Counted from the stretch's first letter, positions 49,878-59,843 are shown. The stretch is 64,000 nt of DNA from Mogibacterium sp. (GCA_017515425.1 JAFWFU010000053.1:21572-85571); one strand, 5' to 3'. Translations and numbers: made by a program. The notes: generated from the sequence alone by a model not told the origin.

Positions 49878-52800
49878 CTATGCTGCGACATCATCTTGAT
49901 TGTTCCTGCGCTTTAGATAGTACGCAAACGCTCCGCAGCCGGCAGCTATAGCGAGGAGTATCCAATACCAATTCGCCAGCACCATCTGCCCGAAGTTCTT
50001 GGTTACCATGATGTTGTAGGTGTTAGTTGTCTCATTGCCCGCAGCATCACATACGGTTATCTCCAAGGTCTTCATATCGGTTCCGTTGGCTATCTCTTCG
50101 AGGAAGTGCTGGTCTCCCTCTTCGCTCATCACCTTCTGGAATTCTTCTCCCGAGTAAGACTTTTCGTCTATAACACCACTCTTGTTAGACAAGGTGTATT
50201 TTATGGAAGTAAGAGCCCAATCATCCTTTGGCACTATGCCAAGGTCGAGGATGTCGGTGTTTCGGAAGCTGTTCTTTCCGTCGAGCTTCAATTCTATGAC
50301 GTCATTATTACTGGCACGCAGGAAGTTCATCGTAGGTGCTGTTACGTCATAAACGAATTTCATCGGAACGTCGTTGTCCTCTTCTTCGGATCTTACAGCT
50401 GCATTTGTATTTATATTCCCTGCCGCATCCTCAGATTTGACGACTAGATTATATGTTCCTTCGTCGCTTACCACCTCGTCACTGATTTTGTAAATATACT
50501 GTGTGCCCATATCCGTACTGGATTTAACTACAGTGAAGTCTTTTCCTTCCTCGAGCTTCGTCGAGCTTCCTCCTCTGTCGAGCGTGACTGTGTAATCCTT
50601 GATATTGTTCACGTTAATCTCACGAAGTTCAAGAGCTTCCTTGACGTTCGTGTAGTAACGTCCCTTCTCCTTGGATACGAGGTTTTCTGTAGTTGCGTCG
50701 TTGTTGTAGTCATAGGACGAACCAAATCTGTTGACGCTGAACGAAAGTGACACTGATGTCGAATTTCCCGCCATATCCGTTGACTCGGCATAGGCTGTAT
50801 AGATGTCATCATAATTTCTGAGTCTCGGGAAGTCGCTCATTACATATGAGCCGCCATATTCGCCATTCGAGCGGAAAGCCGGAATAAGCTCCCTTCTGTC
50901 AGCCGCCCTGACTCCTGCAAACCTGAACTGACTGTCCTCTAGGCTGAAATTATCGTCATCAAATACTGCAATTGGCGCTACAGTGCCGCCGTATATGCCT
51001 GCGTCTATGACGTTGTCAATTCTTACCGTCGGATTTGTCTTGTCAATAACAAATTCATCAATCTTTACAACCTGAGCAGGGTTTCCTGCAAGGTCGGAGT
51101 AGGTGACATTAAAGCTGTAATCCCCCTCTCTGTGGAACGGGATAGAAGCAGTTCTGAGATTTCCTCTGGAAGAAAATCTGCTCCTGCTCGGGAAGCCCAT
51201 GCTGCTCCTTCTCGGCCCACTCGCCTTGCCTTCCACTTCTACATCAGAGTCTCTAAAGTTATGCTCGTTTATTGTGATTGTGGCATTTCTGTTAGCGTTA
51301 TAATACTTTTTATTTCGCGCGTTGTTGTTATCAAATGTTACTTTGACAATCGGTCTTGTCTTATCTATCGTGAATGCCTTCTGCGCGGAAGCCGGTCCGG
51401 TGTATGTCGTCACCTCTGCAGGATTTCCGAGGGCATCCGTTCCGCTGATATATATTGTATAATCTCCGTCTTTTGTATAAGAGAACTTTTTTATCCACTT
51501 ATCATCATTGCCGCTTTCGTCAGACCCCTTTTGGTAGTCCCAGCTGCCCGGCACGCCAACCTGAGTCTTTATGGATATTTTGTCGCTGTTCGTTCCCAAG
51601 TTGCGCTCTTTAACTGTAACTGTTGCAGTTCGATTTGCGTCGAAGTATTTGCCGTTCTCGACATCATTATTGTCGTAGGAAACAGTTATTTCCGGGCCGA
51701 CAGAATCAATACCGAATAAGGTTGATGTCTCCCCCTTATTGCCTGCGTTATCCTCGGCAATGAGAACAACTTTGATTCTGTTTGATTCATACTTCCCTTT
51801 TTCAAGGGTTACATAGTACTCTTGAGGCTTGACTTCTATTTCAGCGTTGGATCCCAGTGTTGTATTGGAAGTTTCCCACTTTTGCAATAAACCATTCGGG
51901 TATTTGGGGTTTTCCTTGTATCGAGTGTCTTCCTTTCCGTCAACATATACAGCATAACTTACCTTCTTTAATCCCGAGCTGGATTTCCACTTATTTGGAT
52001 CCTCAACTGAGAACTTTAAGTCTACAGAGTCGTTGTATAAGTTCTGACCGTCCGCTCCTCTTTGAGTCACAGCATTAGTTGCCGTAATCTTTACCTGAGG
52101 CTTTACCACATCCACATTAGGATCAGGCTTCGTGCCGTCCAAGTAAATGATATTGGTGCTATCTATCTTCGTCTCTTTGCCGGCTCGGTCAGTTACTTGG
52201 ATATCATAAACCTCAAACTGAACCTCTCCCTCCATTGTTTTCGACACACTTCTGTTGTTGGAGAATTGTGTCTCATCATAGGTCGGATCATCATAATATG
52301 GATCTTTTGTGCTTGGGAAGTCATTCTCCCAGCCAAAGCTATTAACATCAATATCATCCGCAGCCTTGTTGTATCGCACCCTGTAGCGTACACTTACAGG
52401 CGAATCATCTTCCGCAGCCACAGTGATAACAGCCTCTTTATCCTTGCGGAAAGGCCCGGTTGGGTTTATGAGTTTCTCTCCATTTTTGTCTAAAGTTAAT
52501 GTGTAAAAGTCGCCGATTGTCAGCGTTACCTTAGGCGCTTCCGTGTCGATTACCTTTCCATACTTGAAAGAAATCTTTCCGTTTTGGGCTGGCCCACTCA
52601 CCGTATCTTCATAATCTTCACTAACGTATGGGTTCGGCAGAATCAGCAGATTGCCAGCCTTGTCACTTCCTTCTATGGCAATGTCCGTATATTTCGCATA
52701 TGAGCCACTCCACTCCACACTCACATCATCAACAGAAGTGAACTCCTTCGATGTGGTTTCGCCGTCTTTTTTATATGTAATCTCAAAGCTTTCAGTATAT

Positions 52801-54821
52801 CCTTCCGTTATTGTGTATGTAGTCTTCGCGTTCTCTTTGTAGTAATAAAGTTCAGCATCTACTATTTTACTGCTTGGGCTTGTAGTTGCTTCCGTCAGAA
52901 CAGGAGCAATCGTATCAACGACAATCTTCTTATCTTGATCATTCAATCCTGAAGTCGCAACTCCATCAAGTTTTTGATTGTCGGGCGAATTTTGATTGTC
53001 GGCTAAGTCCTTGATTATCACTGTTAATGCATATTCGTCTTCGCTGTCAGCAAATGCAGCATTAATATCAGAAGTCGCAATATCCAAGGATGCTTTATTT
53101 TTATCGGTCGAATCTACCGTAAGATCGTATTCTTTATCACCAATACTAACTTTAGCGGACTTTATATCTTCATCCGCTGTTAATTCAATTTTCCAGTCCT
53201 GTAGCGCGCTGTAATAATGATCATTATTCTTCGCACCTGTCATAGAAAACTCTTCTAATGACGGGATTTTCCCGTCGATGAAATATGTCTTCTTGTCTGA
53301 TTTTCCAACATTTCCATAACCGTCTGTAGCTTCTATTACCACATCAACCGGACCGGTCAGCTTCTCATTTTGTAGTCGAACTATATACTTATCCTCAGCA
53401 TTATCGTAATCACTAGGCTCTGGTGTAATTGTCAGTACTACCTCATCAGTACCTTCCCTGTATACAATTATTCTGATGTCGTCTGGTTTAACTCCCGAAC
53501 CGCCACTGCCATCATCAACCGTAAATTCAATTTCTTTACTTGGTGCGGGATTTCTGTTTGAGTCCGTATTATTCGTTACATTTGGTGGGTTTTTATCATC
53601 CTCGCTCTCATTACTAGTCCAATTTCTCATTACTATTGGTGTAGTATTCCCATCTCCGTCAATCGCCAATACATACAAATAGTGATCCGGATCTCTATCT
53701 CGGTCAATACTAATGGTATCTCCACTGTTTATTTTTTTCTCTGTCCACCCAACATCAGATACATCCGGTGCTGAATTGCTATCTGTAACTATATATTTAA
53801 TCGTAATTTCAGAAGAGGAATTATCTGTTGCGCTTACATCGAATACAATTTTGTCTGTTGTTGACTCAGTCTCGTTGTAAACTACTGTCAGCACAGGTGC
53901 TTCATCATCTACCAGCGCAGCACGCAAAGCAAGCTTCCTGCTCGCGCCTTTAGGCTGTATAGCATTCGCTCTGATCGGTGTGTCCGGAGCATATACAGTA
54001 TCTCCGTCATCCGGTGTCCATCCGGCAAAATCATATCCGTCTTTAGATGCCGTTTCGTCCGGCAGTTCAACAGGCTCACCGAAGACTTCTGTCTGGGATT
54101 TTACCTTATTTGCTTCGATTCCTACCGCACTAAATTCAATCATGTATGTTTTCTTCCATACAGCTGTAAACTTGGCATCCACGCTGAGAGTTAGCTTATC
54201 TCCCGGCTCATACTCTTCATCTTTATATTCCCAGCCGGTGAAATAGTATTTCTCGCCGTCTAGTCCCGTGTAAACTTTCTCTCTTGCTTTAGGCTTCTCG
54301 GGAATAACGAGCTTGCCGTCCTTATCTGCGGTCTTGCCTGTAATTTCATCGAAATTCGCGTAATTATCGCCAAAATCAAACTCGGCTTTGTAAAGAACCG
54401 GCTCTTTTTCTTCCTTTTCTTCGGCTTTGTCCGTCTTGCCTTCGTCGCCGGATGATTTCTGCTCAGCGGTCTCCTTCTTATCCTTTTCCTCATTTGTGCC
54501 GCTCTCGTCCTTAACAGCTTTTTCATCCGAAGGCTCTTTCTTCTCCTCTGCATTGGCAGGCTCTTCTTTCGTCTCGCCTTCCTCTATAGATTCTTCCTTC
54601 TCTTTCTCTTTCTCTTTGCCTTCCTCCTTTGCTTCCCCGTCGGAAGGCTCCTCCTCAGAAACTGCATTTGTTTGCTTTGGAGCAATTTCCTTCGTCATCT
54701 CTGCCTGCTCCTCATCTGGAGACTCCGCAAATGTCATTCCTGACGGAAACATGGTTGTCAACATCGCAAACATGCAGAGTATTGCAAACAATCGGCTTGC
54801 GCTGCTATTTCTCCCCTTCAT
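49878..54821 (-). CDS. Giant surface protein with Ig-like repeats and C-terminal TM anchor
   Basis: The 1647-residue protein has a signal peptide (about 1-32). A Glu/Lys-rich low-complexity tract follows (about 35-140), then InlB B-repeat-like units (about 145-290; YYFTGWEY, YDFAGWTP). A long series of Ig-like beta domains (about 310-1560) has repeated motifs such as ITVSYDNNDV / VKVTFDNNNA and YSDLAGNPAQ / GNPAEV. It ends in a membrane helix (NWYWILLAIAAGCGAFAYYL) and a charged tail. No LPXTG is present. Inside a secretion operon it may form an extracellular scaffold or adhesin. Confidence 0.8.
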   Translation of the reverse strand: MKGRNSSASRLFAILCMFAMLTTMFPSGMTFAESPDEEQAEMTKEIAPKQTNAVSEEEPSDGEAKEEGKEKEKEKEESIEEGETKEEPANAEEKKEPSDEKAVKDESGTNEEKDKKETAEQKSSGDEGKTDKAEEKEEKEPVLYKAEFDFGDNYANFDEITGKTADKDGKLVIPEKPKAREKVYTGLDGEKYYFTGWEYKDEEYEPGDKLTLSVDAKFTAVWKKTYMIEFSAVGIEANKVKSQTEVFGEPVELPDETASKDGYDFAGWTPDDGDTVYAPDTPIRANAIQPKGASRKLALRAALVDDEAPVLTVVYNETESTTDKIVFDVSATDNSSSEITIKYIVTDSNSAPDVSDVGWTEKKINSGDTISIDRDRDPDHYLYVLAIDGDGNTTPIVMRNWTSNESEDDKNPPNVTNNTDSNRNPAPSKEIEFTVDDGSGGSGVKPDDIRIIVYREGTDEVVLTITPEPSDYDNAEDKYIVRLQNEKLTGPVDVVIEATDGYGNVGKSDKKTYFIDGKIPSLEEFSMTGAKNNDHYYSALQDWKIELTADEDIKSAKVSIGDKEYDLTVDSTDKNKASLDIATSDINAAFADSEDEYALTVIIKDLADNQNSPDNQKLDGVATSGLNDQDKKIVVDTIAPVLTEATTSPSSKIVDAELYYYKENAKTTYTITEGYTESFEITYKKDGETTSKEFTSVDDVSVEWSGSYAKYTDIAIEGSDKAGNLLILPNPYVSEDYEDTVSGPAQNGKISFKYGKVIDTEAPKVTLTIGDFYTLTLDKNGEKLINPTGPFRKDKEAVITVAAEDDSPVSVRYRVRYNKAADDIDVNSFGWENDFPSTKDPYYDDPTYDETQFSNNRSVSKTMEGEVQFEVYDIQVTDRAGKETKIDSTNIIYLDGTKPDPNVDVVKPQVKITATNAVTQRGADGQNLYNDSVDLKFSVEDPNKWKSSSGLKKVSYAVYVDGKEDTRYKENPKYPNGLLQKWETSNTTLGSNAEIEVKPQEYYVTLEKGKYESNRIKVVLIAEDNAGNKGETSTLFGIDSVGPEITVSYDNNDVENGKYFDANRTATVTVKERNLGTNSDKISIKTQVGVPGSWDYQKGSDESGNDDKWIKKFSYTKDGDYTIYISGTDALGNPAEVTTYTGPASAQKAFTIDKTRPIVKVTFDNNNARNKKYYNANRNATITINEHNFRDSDVEVEGKASGPRRSSMGFPSRSRFSSRGNLRTASIPFHREGDYSFNVTYSDLAGNPAQVVKIDEFVIDKTNPTVRIDNVIDAGIYGGTVAPIAVFDDDNFSLEDSQFRFAGVRAADRRELIPAFRSNGEYGGSYVMSDFPRLRNYDDIYTAYAESTDMAGNSTSVSLSFSVNRFGSSYDYNNDATTENLVSKEKGRYYTNVKEALELREINVNNIKDYTVTLDRGGSSTKLEEGKDFTVVKSSTDMGTQYIYKISDEVVSDEGTYNLVVKSEDAAGNINTNAAVRSEEEDNDVPMKFVYDVTAPTMNFLRASNNDVIELKLDGKNSFRNTDILDLGIVPKDDWALTSIKYTLSNKSGVIDEKSYSGEEFQKVMSEEGDQHFLEEIANGTDMKTLEITVCDAAGNETTNTYNIMVTKNFGQMVLANWYWILLAIAAGCGAFAYYLKRRNNQDDVAA

Positions 54822-54889
54822 CTTTAACCTCTCCTTCTTATATATTTAAATAATAAGTAATAACAATTCCCCGTCCCGTTTCGGGATAT

Positions 54890-55492
54890 TTATATATCTA
54901 TAATCTCATTTGTATGAATAATTAGCTCTCTTGAGAGAATCATCATAGGCACTCTCGGCTCATCTATATCTTCGTCCTCATCCGCCGGTTTATAGGCATC
55001 TGCAATTCTCTTGGTGTATTCGCAGGTTTCACTCGTGTTCAGCTGCACCGTCTCTCCGACGTCTGCCAAGACTGATGTGTCTTTGCCTTCATTCAGTCTG
55101 TCTGCCTCTTCGACAAGCTTTTTCTGTTCTTCCGGCATCTCTGACGGAGCATTGCCTCTGAATGCTTCGGTCTTTCCGCTATGCTCTCCAGCCTCAAATC
55201 TCAGTTCCTCTCTCGGCATCTCGACCGTCTTCGAGAGTTTTCCGCTCGGTCGTTTAAGCCCTTCGGTGTTAAACTCAAGGCTTATCATATCCATGAGCTT
55301 GCCGGTTTCCCTGTTATGCTCTTCCAGAATTGAGATTGATCTGCTTCTGGCTTTCCCCGACTTAATCAGATATATCTGTCTGATATTCAGTTTCCAATAT
55401 GTCAGCAACGTCAGTATTGTTCCAAGAAGGAAGAGCACTGCGCTTGTCCTAAACCCGATTGATGAGACTTTTATCAGCATGTCCATATTCAT
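54890..55492 (-). CDS. Membrane protein with acidic cytosolic tail
   Basis: 200 residues. One membrane segment (about 14-33) is followed by a long polar, Glu-rich, mostly disordered region containing several Thr in acidic settings (for example GETVQLNTSETCEY). Such threonines could be kinase sites read by the FHA proteins, though this is not shown. It lies 12 bases after the active kinase gene on the same strand. No domain is recognised. Confidence 0.6.
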   Translation of the reverse strand: MNMDMLIKVSSIGFRTSAVLFLLGTILTLLTYWKLNIRQIYLIKSGKARSRSISILEEHNRETGKLMDMISLEFNTEGLKRPSGKLSKTVEMPREELRFEAGEHSGKTEAFRGNAPSEMPEEQKKLVEEADRLNEGKDTSVLADVGETVQLNTSETCEYTKRIADAYKPADEDEDIDEPRVPMMILSRELIIHTNEIIDI

Positions 55493-55504
55493 GTTCCTGC
55501 CTCC

Positions 55505-57304
55505 TTACTCATCTTCGGTTGTCTGTTCATCACTAGTCACTTCGGATGACGGTGCCGACCCAGCCCCAAGGTCAGTCTTGCGGTTTTGAGTAAGCTGCGC
55601 CTCAGCGAGGTCAATCTCCTCCAAAGTATCGCTGACAAACTTGCTATATACATCATCCATATCGGCGTTTACAGTTGCCATATATCTCCTTCCTGCATCA
55701 AGAAGGCTCAGCATCTGCTCTTTTGTAACGCCGGCTGCCAAATACCTAGGTCTGTAGTACTGAATCTGCCTCGCCATTTCCCTGTACATGGTTATGGCGA
55801 CCGTCTGGTCTCCGCCCGTCGCATCATCTACCGCATTAGGAATGGAAATCAGACTGTATATATTCACCCAAAGCTTCTTGTATTCTTCATTTGACGAATT
55901 GTCACTACCCGATAAATCGGAAATAGATGTATCGGTGCTGCTCGTGATATTTGCAGTCCTTGTCTCGTTGTTGATATATACTTCGCAAAGTGCGCTTAGG
56001 CATTCTGCAATCTTCTTTCTGTCTTCTCCGAGACGGTCATCTTCAATGAGGTTGTCCAATATCGCCTTTGTAATCGTCTTCTGTCCTCTAAAGAAACTGA
56101 AGTATTTCTTCCCTCTTTCAAACTGAAATGTGAGATATCCGTCTCTATTGCCACGCCGGAATTCGTCCATATAGATATCCACGGAACTTTCCATCATCGA
56201 ATGCTCGCCCGATGAAATATACCTTCCTTCATCGCTGCCTGCGTCCGTGATAGCGTCCAGCATTACTTCGTAGCCTTCTATCCGTTCGGGATTTATTGAT
56301 ATAACCTTAGCGAGGCTCTCTTCCTTCATCTCGAAAGATGCTTGCGTCTTCGCTTTATGCAGCAGCTGGTTATAACTCTTGCTTACCGCCACACGATTTG
56401 TAATGCCGGAACCAATCATTCCGACAAGACCGACGATTGCTAAAATGCAGCTTGCGGCAAATATTCGCCATTTCCTATTTCTATCCTTGATAGCTCTTGC
56501 ATCATCATCATGGACGTGCTCAAGCGCATACATAAGCTCTGCGCAGCTCTGATATCTATTCGCTGGGTCAGGCTCGCAGCATTTCGCCACCACCTTTTCC
56601 AAGCCGCTTCCCTCTAGGCTTGGAACGAGTTGCCCGAGTGGATATATAACAAACTGAGTGTCCGCCGGGCTGTATCCTGTAAGAAGGTGGTACATAGTAG
56701 CGCCCAGACAGTAGATGTCCGTCCTGGCGTCTGTCTGCCCTCTGCCGCCGAATTGCTCTGGGGCTGCATAGCCTCTGGTTCCCAGCCATGTGGTGTCGCC
56801 CTGGCCATGCTCTTTGTATTCGCGTGCCGTCCCGAAGTCAATCAAGGCAACCTGCCCGTCCGGCTTGAGCATGACATTTGCCGGCTTCATATCTCTATAG
56901 ATGATTGCCGGCTGCCTGCTGTGAAGATATCCCAATACATCACAGAGCTGCTTAGACCATTCAAGCACCATCTCTGGGTCCTGCGCTCCTCTATGGTTCA
57001 GCACAGACTGCAGGCTCCTGCCCTCGATGTAATCCATAACAATGATAAAAGTATCACTCTTATCAATCACATCTACAATGCTCGGGAGATTCGGATGATT
57101 AAGCCTCTTGAGCATTTCCGTCTCAGCAATCAGGCCTTGACTTACAACCTCGCTGTCGGAGCCTCCGTCCTTTCTTACCTCCTTGACAGCCCATGTTTTG
57201 TTGGCTCTCTCATTCAATGCCAAATAGACCACGCTCATGCCGCCGTGACCTATTTCATTAAGAATTTTGTATTTACCGTCTAAAACTGAGCCTATCCCTA
57301 GCAT
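55505..57304 (-). CDS. Membrane Ser/Thr protein kinase
   Basis: The 599-residue protein is a PknB-type kinase. The N-terminal domain (about 1-265) has GHGGMSVVYLA, the Lys in WAVKEVRK, YRDMKPAN (variant of HRD), DFG in LIDFGTARE and GTRGYAAPEQFGG, with activation-loop Thr residues that may autophosphorylate. One membrane segment follows (about 285-305), then a ~290-residue extracytoplasmic region unlike PASTA, ending in an acidic tail. It is followed by and paired with the PP2C gene, and four FHA proteins in the operon are likely targets. Confidence 0.9.
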   Translation of the reverse strand: MLGIGSVLDGKYKILNEIGHGGMSVVYLALNERANKTWAVKEVRKDGGSDSEVVSQGLIAETEMLKRLNHPNLPSIVDVIDKSDTFIIVMDYIEGRSLQSVLNHRGAQDPEMVLEWSKQLCDVLGYLHSRQPAIIYRDMKPANVMLKPDGQVALIDFGTAREYKEHGQGDTTWLGTRGYAAPEQFGGRGQTDARTDIYCLGATMYHLLTGYSPADTQFVIYPLGQLVPSLEGSGLEKVVAKCCEPDPANRYQSCAELMYALEHVHDDDARAIKDRNRKWRIFAASCILAIVGLVGMIGSGITNRVAVSKSYNQLLHKAKTQASFEMKEESLAKVISINPERIEGYEVMLDAITDAGSDEGRYISSGEHSMMESSVDIYMDEFRRGNRDGYLTFQFERGKKYFSFFRGQKTITKAILDNLIEDDRLGEDRKKIAECLSALCEVYINNETRTANITSSTDTSISDLSGSDNSSNEEYKKLWVNIYSLISIPNAVDDATGGDQTVAITMYREMARQIQYYRPRYLAAGVTKEQMLSLLDAGRRYMATVNADMDDVYSKFVSDTLEEIDLAEAQLTQNRKTDLGAGSAPSSEVTSDEQTTEDE

Positions 57305-57331
57305 TTGCCTTCTTCGCTTCTGCCCTGCCCA

Positions 57332-58099
57332 CTATGCTAATTTGATGAGCAGCGCACTTATATTGTCGTCCTCCATTCTTTGCTTGTTTATCTCTGTTAT
57401 TTCCTGTAGCTTCTGCTCCATTATGTCCGTCGATATCATCATCTGCGGATTAAATGCCTGATAGAATTCTTCAGCCGAAACAACATGCCTGAATCCGTCA
57501 CTGCACAGCAGGAAAACATCTCCCGGATTTGCCACTCCCGATATATAGTCGGGATGAACGTCCGCGCTTGCCCCTATGCATTGGAGCAGCACGCTCCGCT
57601 CCGGATGCGTCATAGCTTCTTCGTATGTCATTCTGCCGGCATCTATTTCCCTCTGTACTACTGTCTGATCCTTTGTAATCTGATATATATTGTCTGACAG
57701 CCTGTAAATCCTAGAATCGCCGACATTCATAAGATAGAAGATATTATCAAGCAGCAAGAGCGCCGTGCATGTAGTGCCGAGACTCGTTCTGTTGTCTGTT
57801 GCGTAATTGGAAATTGCCCTGTTTGTAAACTCAATCAGTTTTTCCCATTCGTCCCATATATCGTCAGGAGAAAAACCTTTAGCAAGCAAAATCGGAAATC
57901 TCTCTATGAGCCATGCCTCCAGAGATCTGCACATAGTAGCACTAGCAAGTTCACCCTTTGCAAGACCACCCATTCCATCGCATACGGATGCAAAAACTAT
58001 TTTGCGACAGCTGCTCTCCGCCTTTAGGATTATCATTGAATCCTGATTGGTCTTCTTTCTGATTCCGATGTCTGTATAACTTGCCGTCAGGTAATTCAT
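57332..58099 (-). CDS. PP2C-family Ser/Thr phosphatase
   Basis: About 255 residues with the PPM metal-dependent phosphatase motifs: IGIRKKTNQDS, VCDGMGGLAKGE, GTTCTALLL, VGDSRIYRL, LLCSDGFRH and DDNISALLI. It should reverse phosphorylation by the adjacent kinase, the usual PppA/PrpC-PknB arrangement. I start at MNYLTA; a TTG five codons upstream, following AGAGG, is possible. It starts about 115 bases after the protease gene, across a hairpin. Confidence 0.92.
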   Translation of the reverse strand: MNYLTASYTDIGIRKKTNQDSMIILKAESSCRKIVFASVCDGMGGLAKGELASATMCRSLEAWLIERFPILLAKGFSPDDIWDEWEKLIEFTNRAISNYATDNRTSLGTTCTALLLLDNIFYLMNVGDSRIYRLSDNIYQITKDQTVVQREIDAGRMTYEEAMTHPERSVLLQCIGASADVHPDYISGVANPGDVFLLCSDGFRHVVSAEEFYQAFNPQMMISTDIMEQKLQEITEINKQRMEDDNISALLIKLA

Positions 58100-58146
58100 T
58101 CCTACGTTAAACAATCCTCTTTCTTATGATTAGTTGTATGCACCAA

Positions 58147-58183
58147 AACACCGGTGGTGCGATTGATTCGCACCGCCGATGTT
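58147..58183 (-). terminator. Hairpin between protease and phosphatase genes
   Basis: On the minus strand AACATCGGCGGTGCGA and TCGCACCACCGGTGTT pair with one wobble and one mismatch around ATCAA and are followed by TTTTGG. Being inside the locus, it probably attenuates rather than blocks transcription from the upstream promoter. Confidence 0.6.
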
Positions 58184-58214
58184 TATAATGGCGATAGTGA
58201 TATGAGAAAAACTG

Positions 58215-59777
58215 TTATTTGGAGTTAAATACATAGGTCTCATCACCGAAACTGATCTTATCTCCGTCTTTCAGTTTTATCTCTTCCTTTGGAGCTGCCT
58301 TTACATCATTTACAAATGTAAAGTTGCGGCTCTTTTCATCAACGAGATAAGACTCATTGTTGCGAGTTATGATTGTCGCATGATGACGTCCTATGGCAGT
58401 ATTGTCACTAACGCAGTAGTCAACTCTGCTGCGTTCACGTCCAATCTTGAAGTTATCTTTGTTTATAGGGATTCTTTCCCCTGTTTTTTCTCTTGTTAAA
58501 CTGCCGCAATCTTGGATTCCTGCCAATACCGAGGTCTCTCCTGCACCCTGTCCGAGTACAGTCGTCTCATTGGATCCCTGGTTCAAAACGCTTGTGTCCG
58601 GAGTCGGCGAGCCGGCATATCCGCCCATTGCCGGTGGCACGCTTGGAGCCGCAGGAGTAGTGGCGTTTCCTGTGCTGGTAACAGGCTGCGCCGGAATCGG
58701 ACCGTTGCCTGCGGCGTATGTCTGATCTGCGCTTTTCAGCGGATCGTTTTTCTTCTTTCCGCGAATAATCAGGACAGCAGCCAGGATTCCCAGCAGTGCA
58801 ACAATGCCTATTCCGCCGAGTACAAACGGAAGATAATTGGTCTTAGGCTTTTCTTCGACCGGCTCTGTCACCGATGCAGGCGCCGGTACTTCTTCAGTGT
58901 CCTCTGCAGACTCTTCCTCGTCAACGGCTGCGTCGGGTGTCATATCTGCAGTTGTAAAATCTACATTGCAAGTTGTGAGAACCGGCAGGAATTGTTGGGA
59001 TGCTACGGCGTGGCTCTCAGTTGCTAAAGTTGCTAGATCGCCGCTTGCTGAGTATGCAACACCAACGACATTTCCATCCGAGTCCACCATAGGCCCGCCG
59101 GAATAACCGTCTGTGACAGGCGCAGATGAAAAAATAGTCATGACATTATCTCTCGAAACATCCAGATCCATTTTCTGAACCTGACCTGGCGACACCTCAA
59201 CTTTGGATCGTGAGAAGTTCATTTCATTGAAGTATGTCATTTTACCAGGAAAGCCAAGTACATAGCATTCTTCCGTTTCCTTTACAGGATTCTTCTCCGT
59301 ATCTCTAATCGCTAGATGCGTATATCCTCCCATAGCGGTCTTTATTCGAAGTGCCGCAAAGTCGGATTTTTCACTTTCAACGCCTTCTATAATCTCAGCA
59401 GAAATAGTGCTGTCAGACTCCACCATCACTTTATAAGCCATTTTCTCTCGGAGCTGCTTGTTTGTTTTTCCGGATATAGATGGGCCCAGCACAGGGTCCG
59501 CTCTCATATCATCTAGCACAGAATCTTCTACATATATAACATGGCGGCATGTGAGGATTGTCATATCATTAATTAAAAACCCACTCCCCCATTGGATGAA
59601 GTAGTCACCATCATTTCCTTGATAAATTACTCGTATATGGACTACTCCAGATTTGGCAGCAATAACTTTTTCGTTCGATTCCGCAGCGAACGAAACCGCT
59701 GTCAGTCCTACAATCATCGCGATTGTGAGGCACAGCGATAAAGCAAGATGCTTAAACCTCTTTCTTTTATTTTCCAT
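58215..59777 (-). CDS. Membrane-spanning trypsin-like protease with C-terminal FHA domain
   Basis: The 520-residue protein has a signal/anchor helix (about 10-30) and a trypsin-fold protease domain (about 35-270) with catalytic His in LTCRHV, Asp in SDFAALRI and Ser in GYSGGPM. Then come a Glu-rich linker, a membrane segment (about 313-337) and an FHA domain (about 430-520; FKIGRERSRVDY, AIGRHHATII). The protease would be outside and FHA inside. It heads the secretion locus. ESX systems of actinobacteria use a subtilisin-like mycosin; a trypsin-FHA protein may fill a comparable role here. Confidence 0.88.
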   Translation of the reverse strand: MENKRKRFKHLALSLCLTIAMIVGLTAVSFAAESNEKVIAAKSGVVHIRVIYQGNDGDYFIQWGSGFLINDMTILTCRHVIYVEDSVLDDMRADPVLGPSISGKTNKQLREKMAYKVMVESDSTISAEIIEGVESEKSDFAALRIKTAMGGYTHLAIRDTEKNPVKETEECYVLGFPGKMTYFNEMNFSRSKVEVSPGQVQKMDLDVSRDNVMTIFSSAPVTDGYSGGPMVDSDGNVVGVAYSASGDLATLATESHAVASQQFLPVLTTCNVDFTTADMTPDAAVDEEESAEDTEEVPAPASVTEPVEEKPKTNYLPFVLGGIGIVALLGILAAVLIIRGKKKNDPLKSADQTYAAGNGPIPAQPVTSTGNATTPAAPSVPPAMGGYAGSPTPDTSVLNQGSNETTVLGQGAGETSVLAGIQDCGSLTREKTGERIPINKDNFKIGRERSRVDYCVSDNTAIGRHHATIITRNNESYLVDEKSRNFTFVNDVKAAPKEEIKLKDGDKISFGDETYVFNSK

Positions 59778-59814
59778 AAAAAACCTCCCTTAAATAAAGA
59801 GTACAATTTACTCT

Positions 59815-59843
59815 AGTATATTACCAATAAGGCAATTAGTAAA
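59815..59843 (-). promoter_or_regulatory. Promoter of the T7SS locus with an operator in its spacer
   Basis: On the minus strand TTTACT (59838-59843) and TATACT (59815-59820) are exactly 17 bases apart, and AAGGGAGG follows before the protease ATG. The spacer contains TTACC-N5-GGCAA (59821-59835, plus strand), one of four similar dyads in this gap. A repressor bound there would block RNA polymerase. Confidence 0.7.

Noticed and set aside
54427-54849. Serine-rich rightward frame opposite the surface protein gene
   Set aside because: It is the antisense of the Glu/Lys-rich tract; no ribosome binding site or independent evidence.
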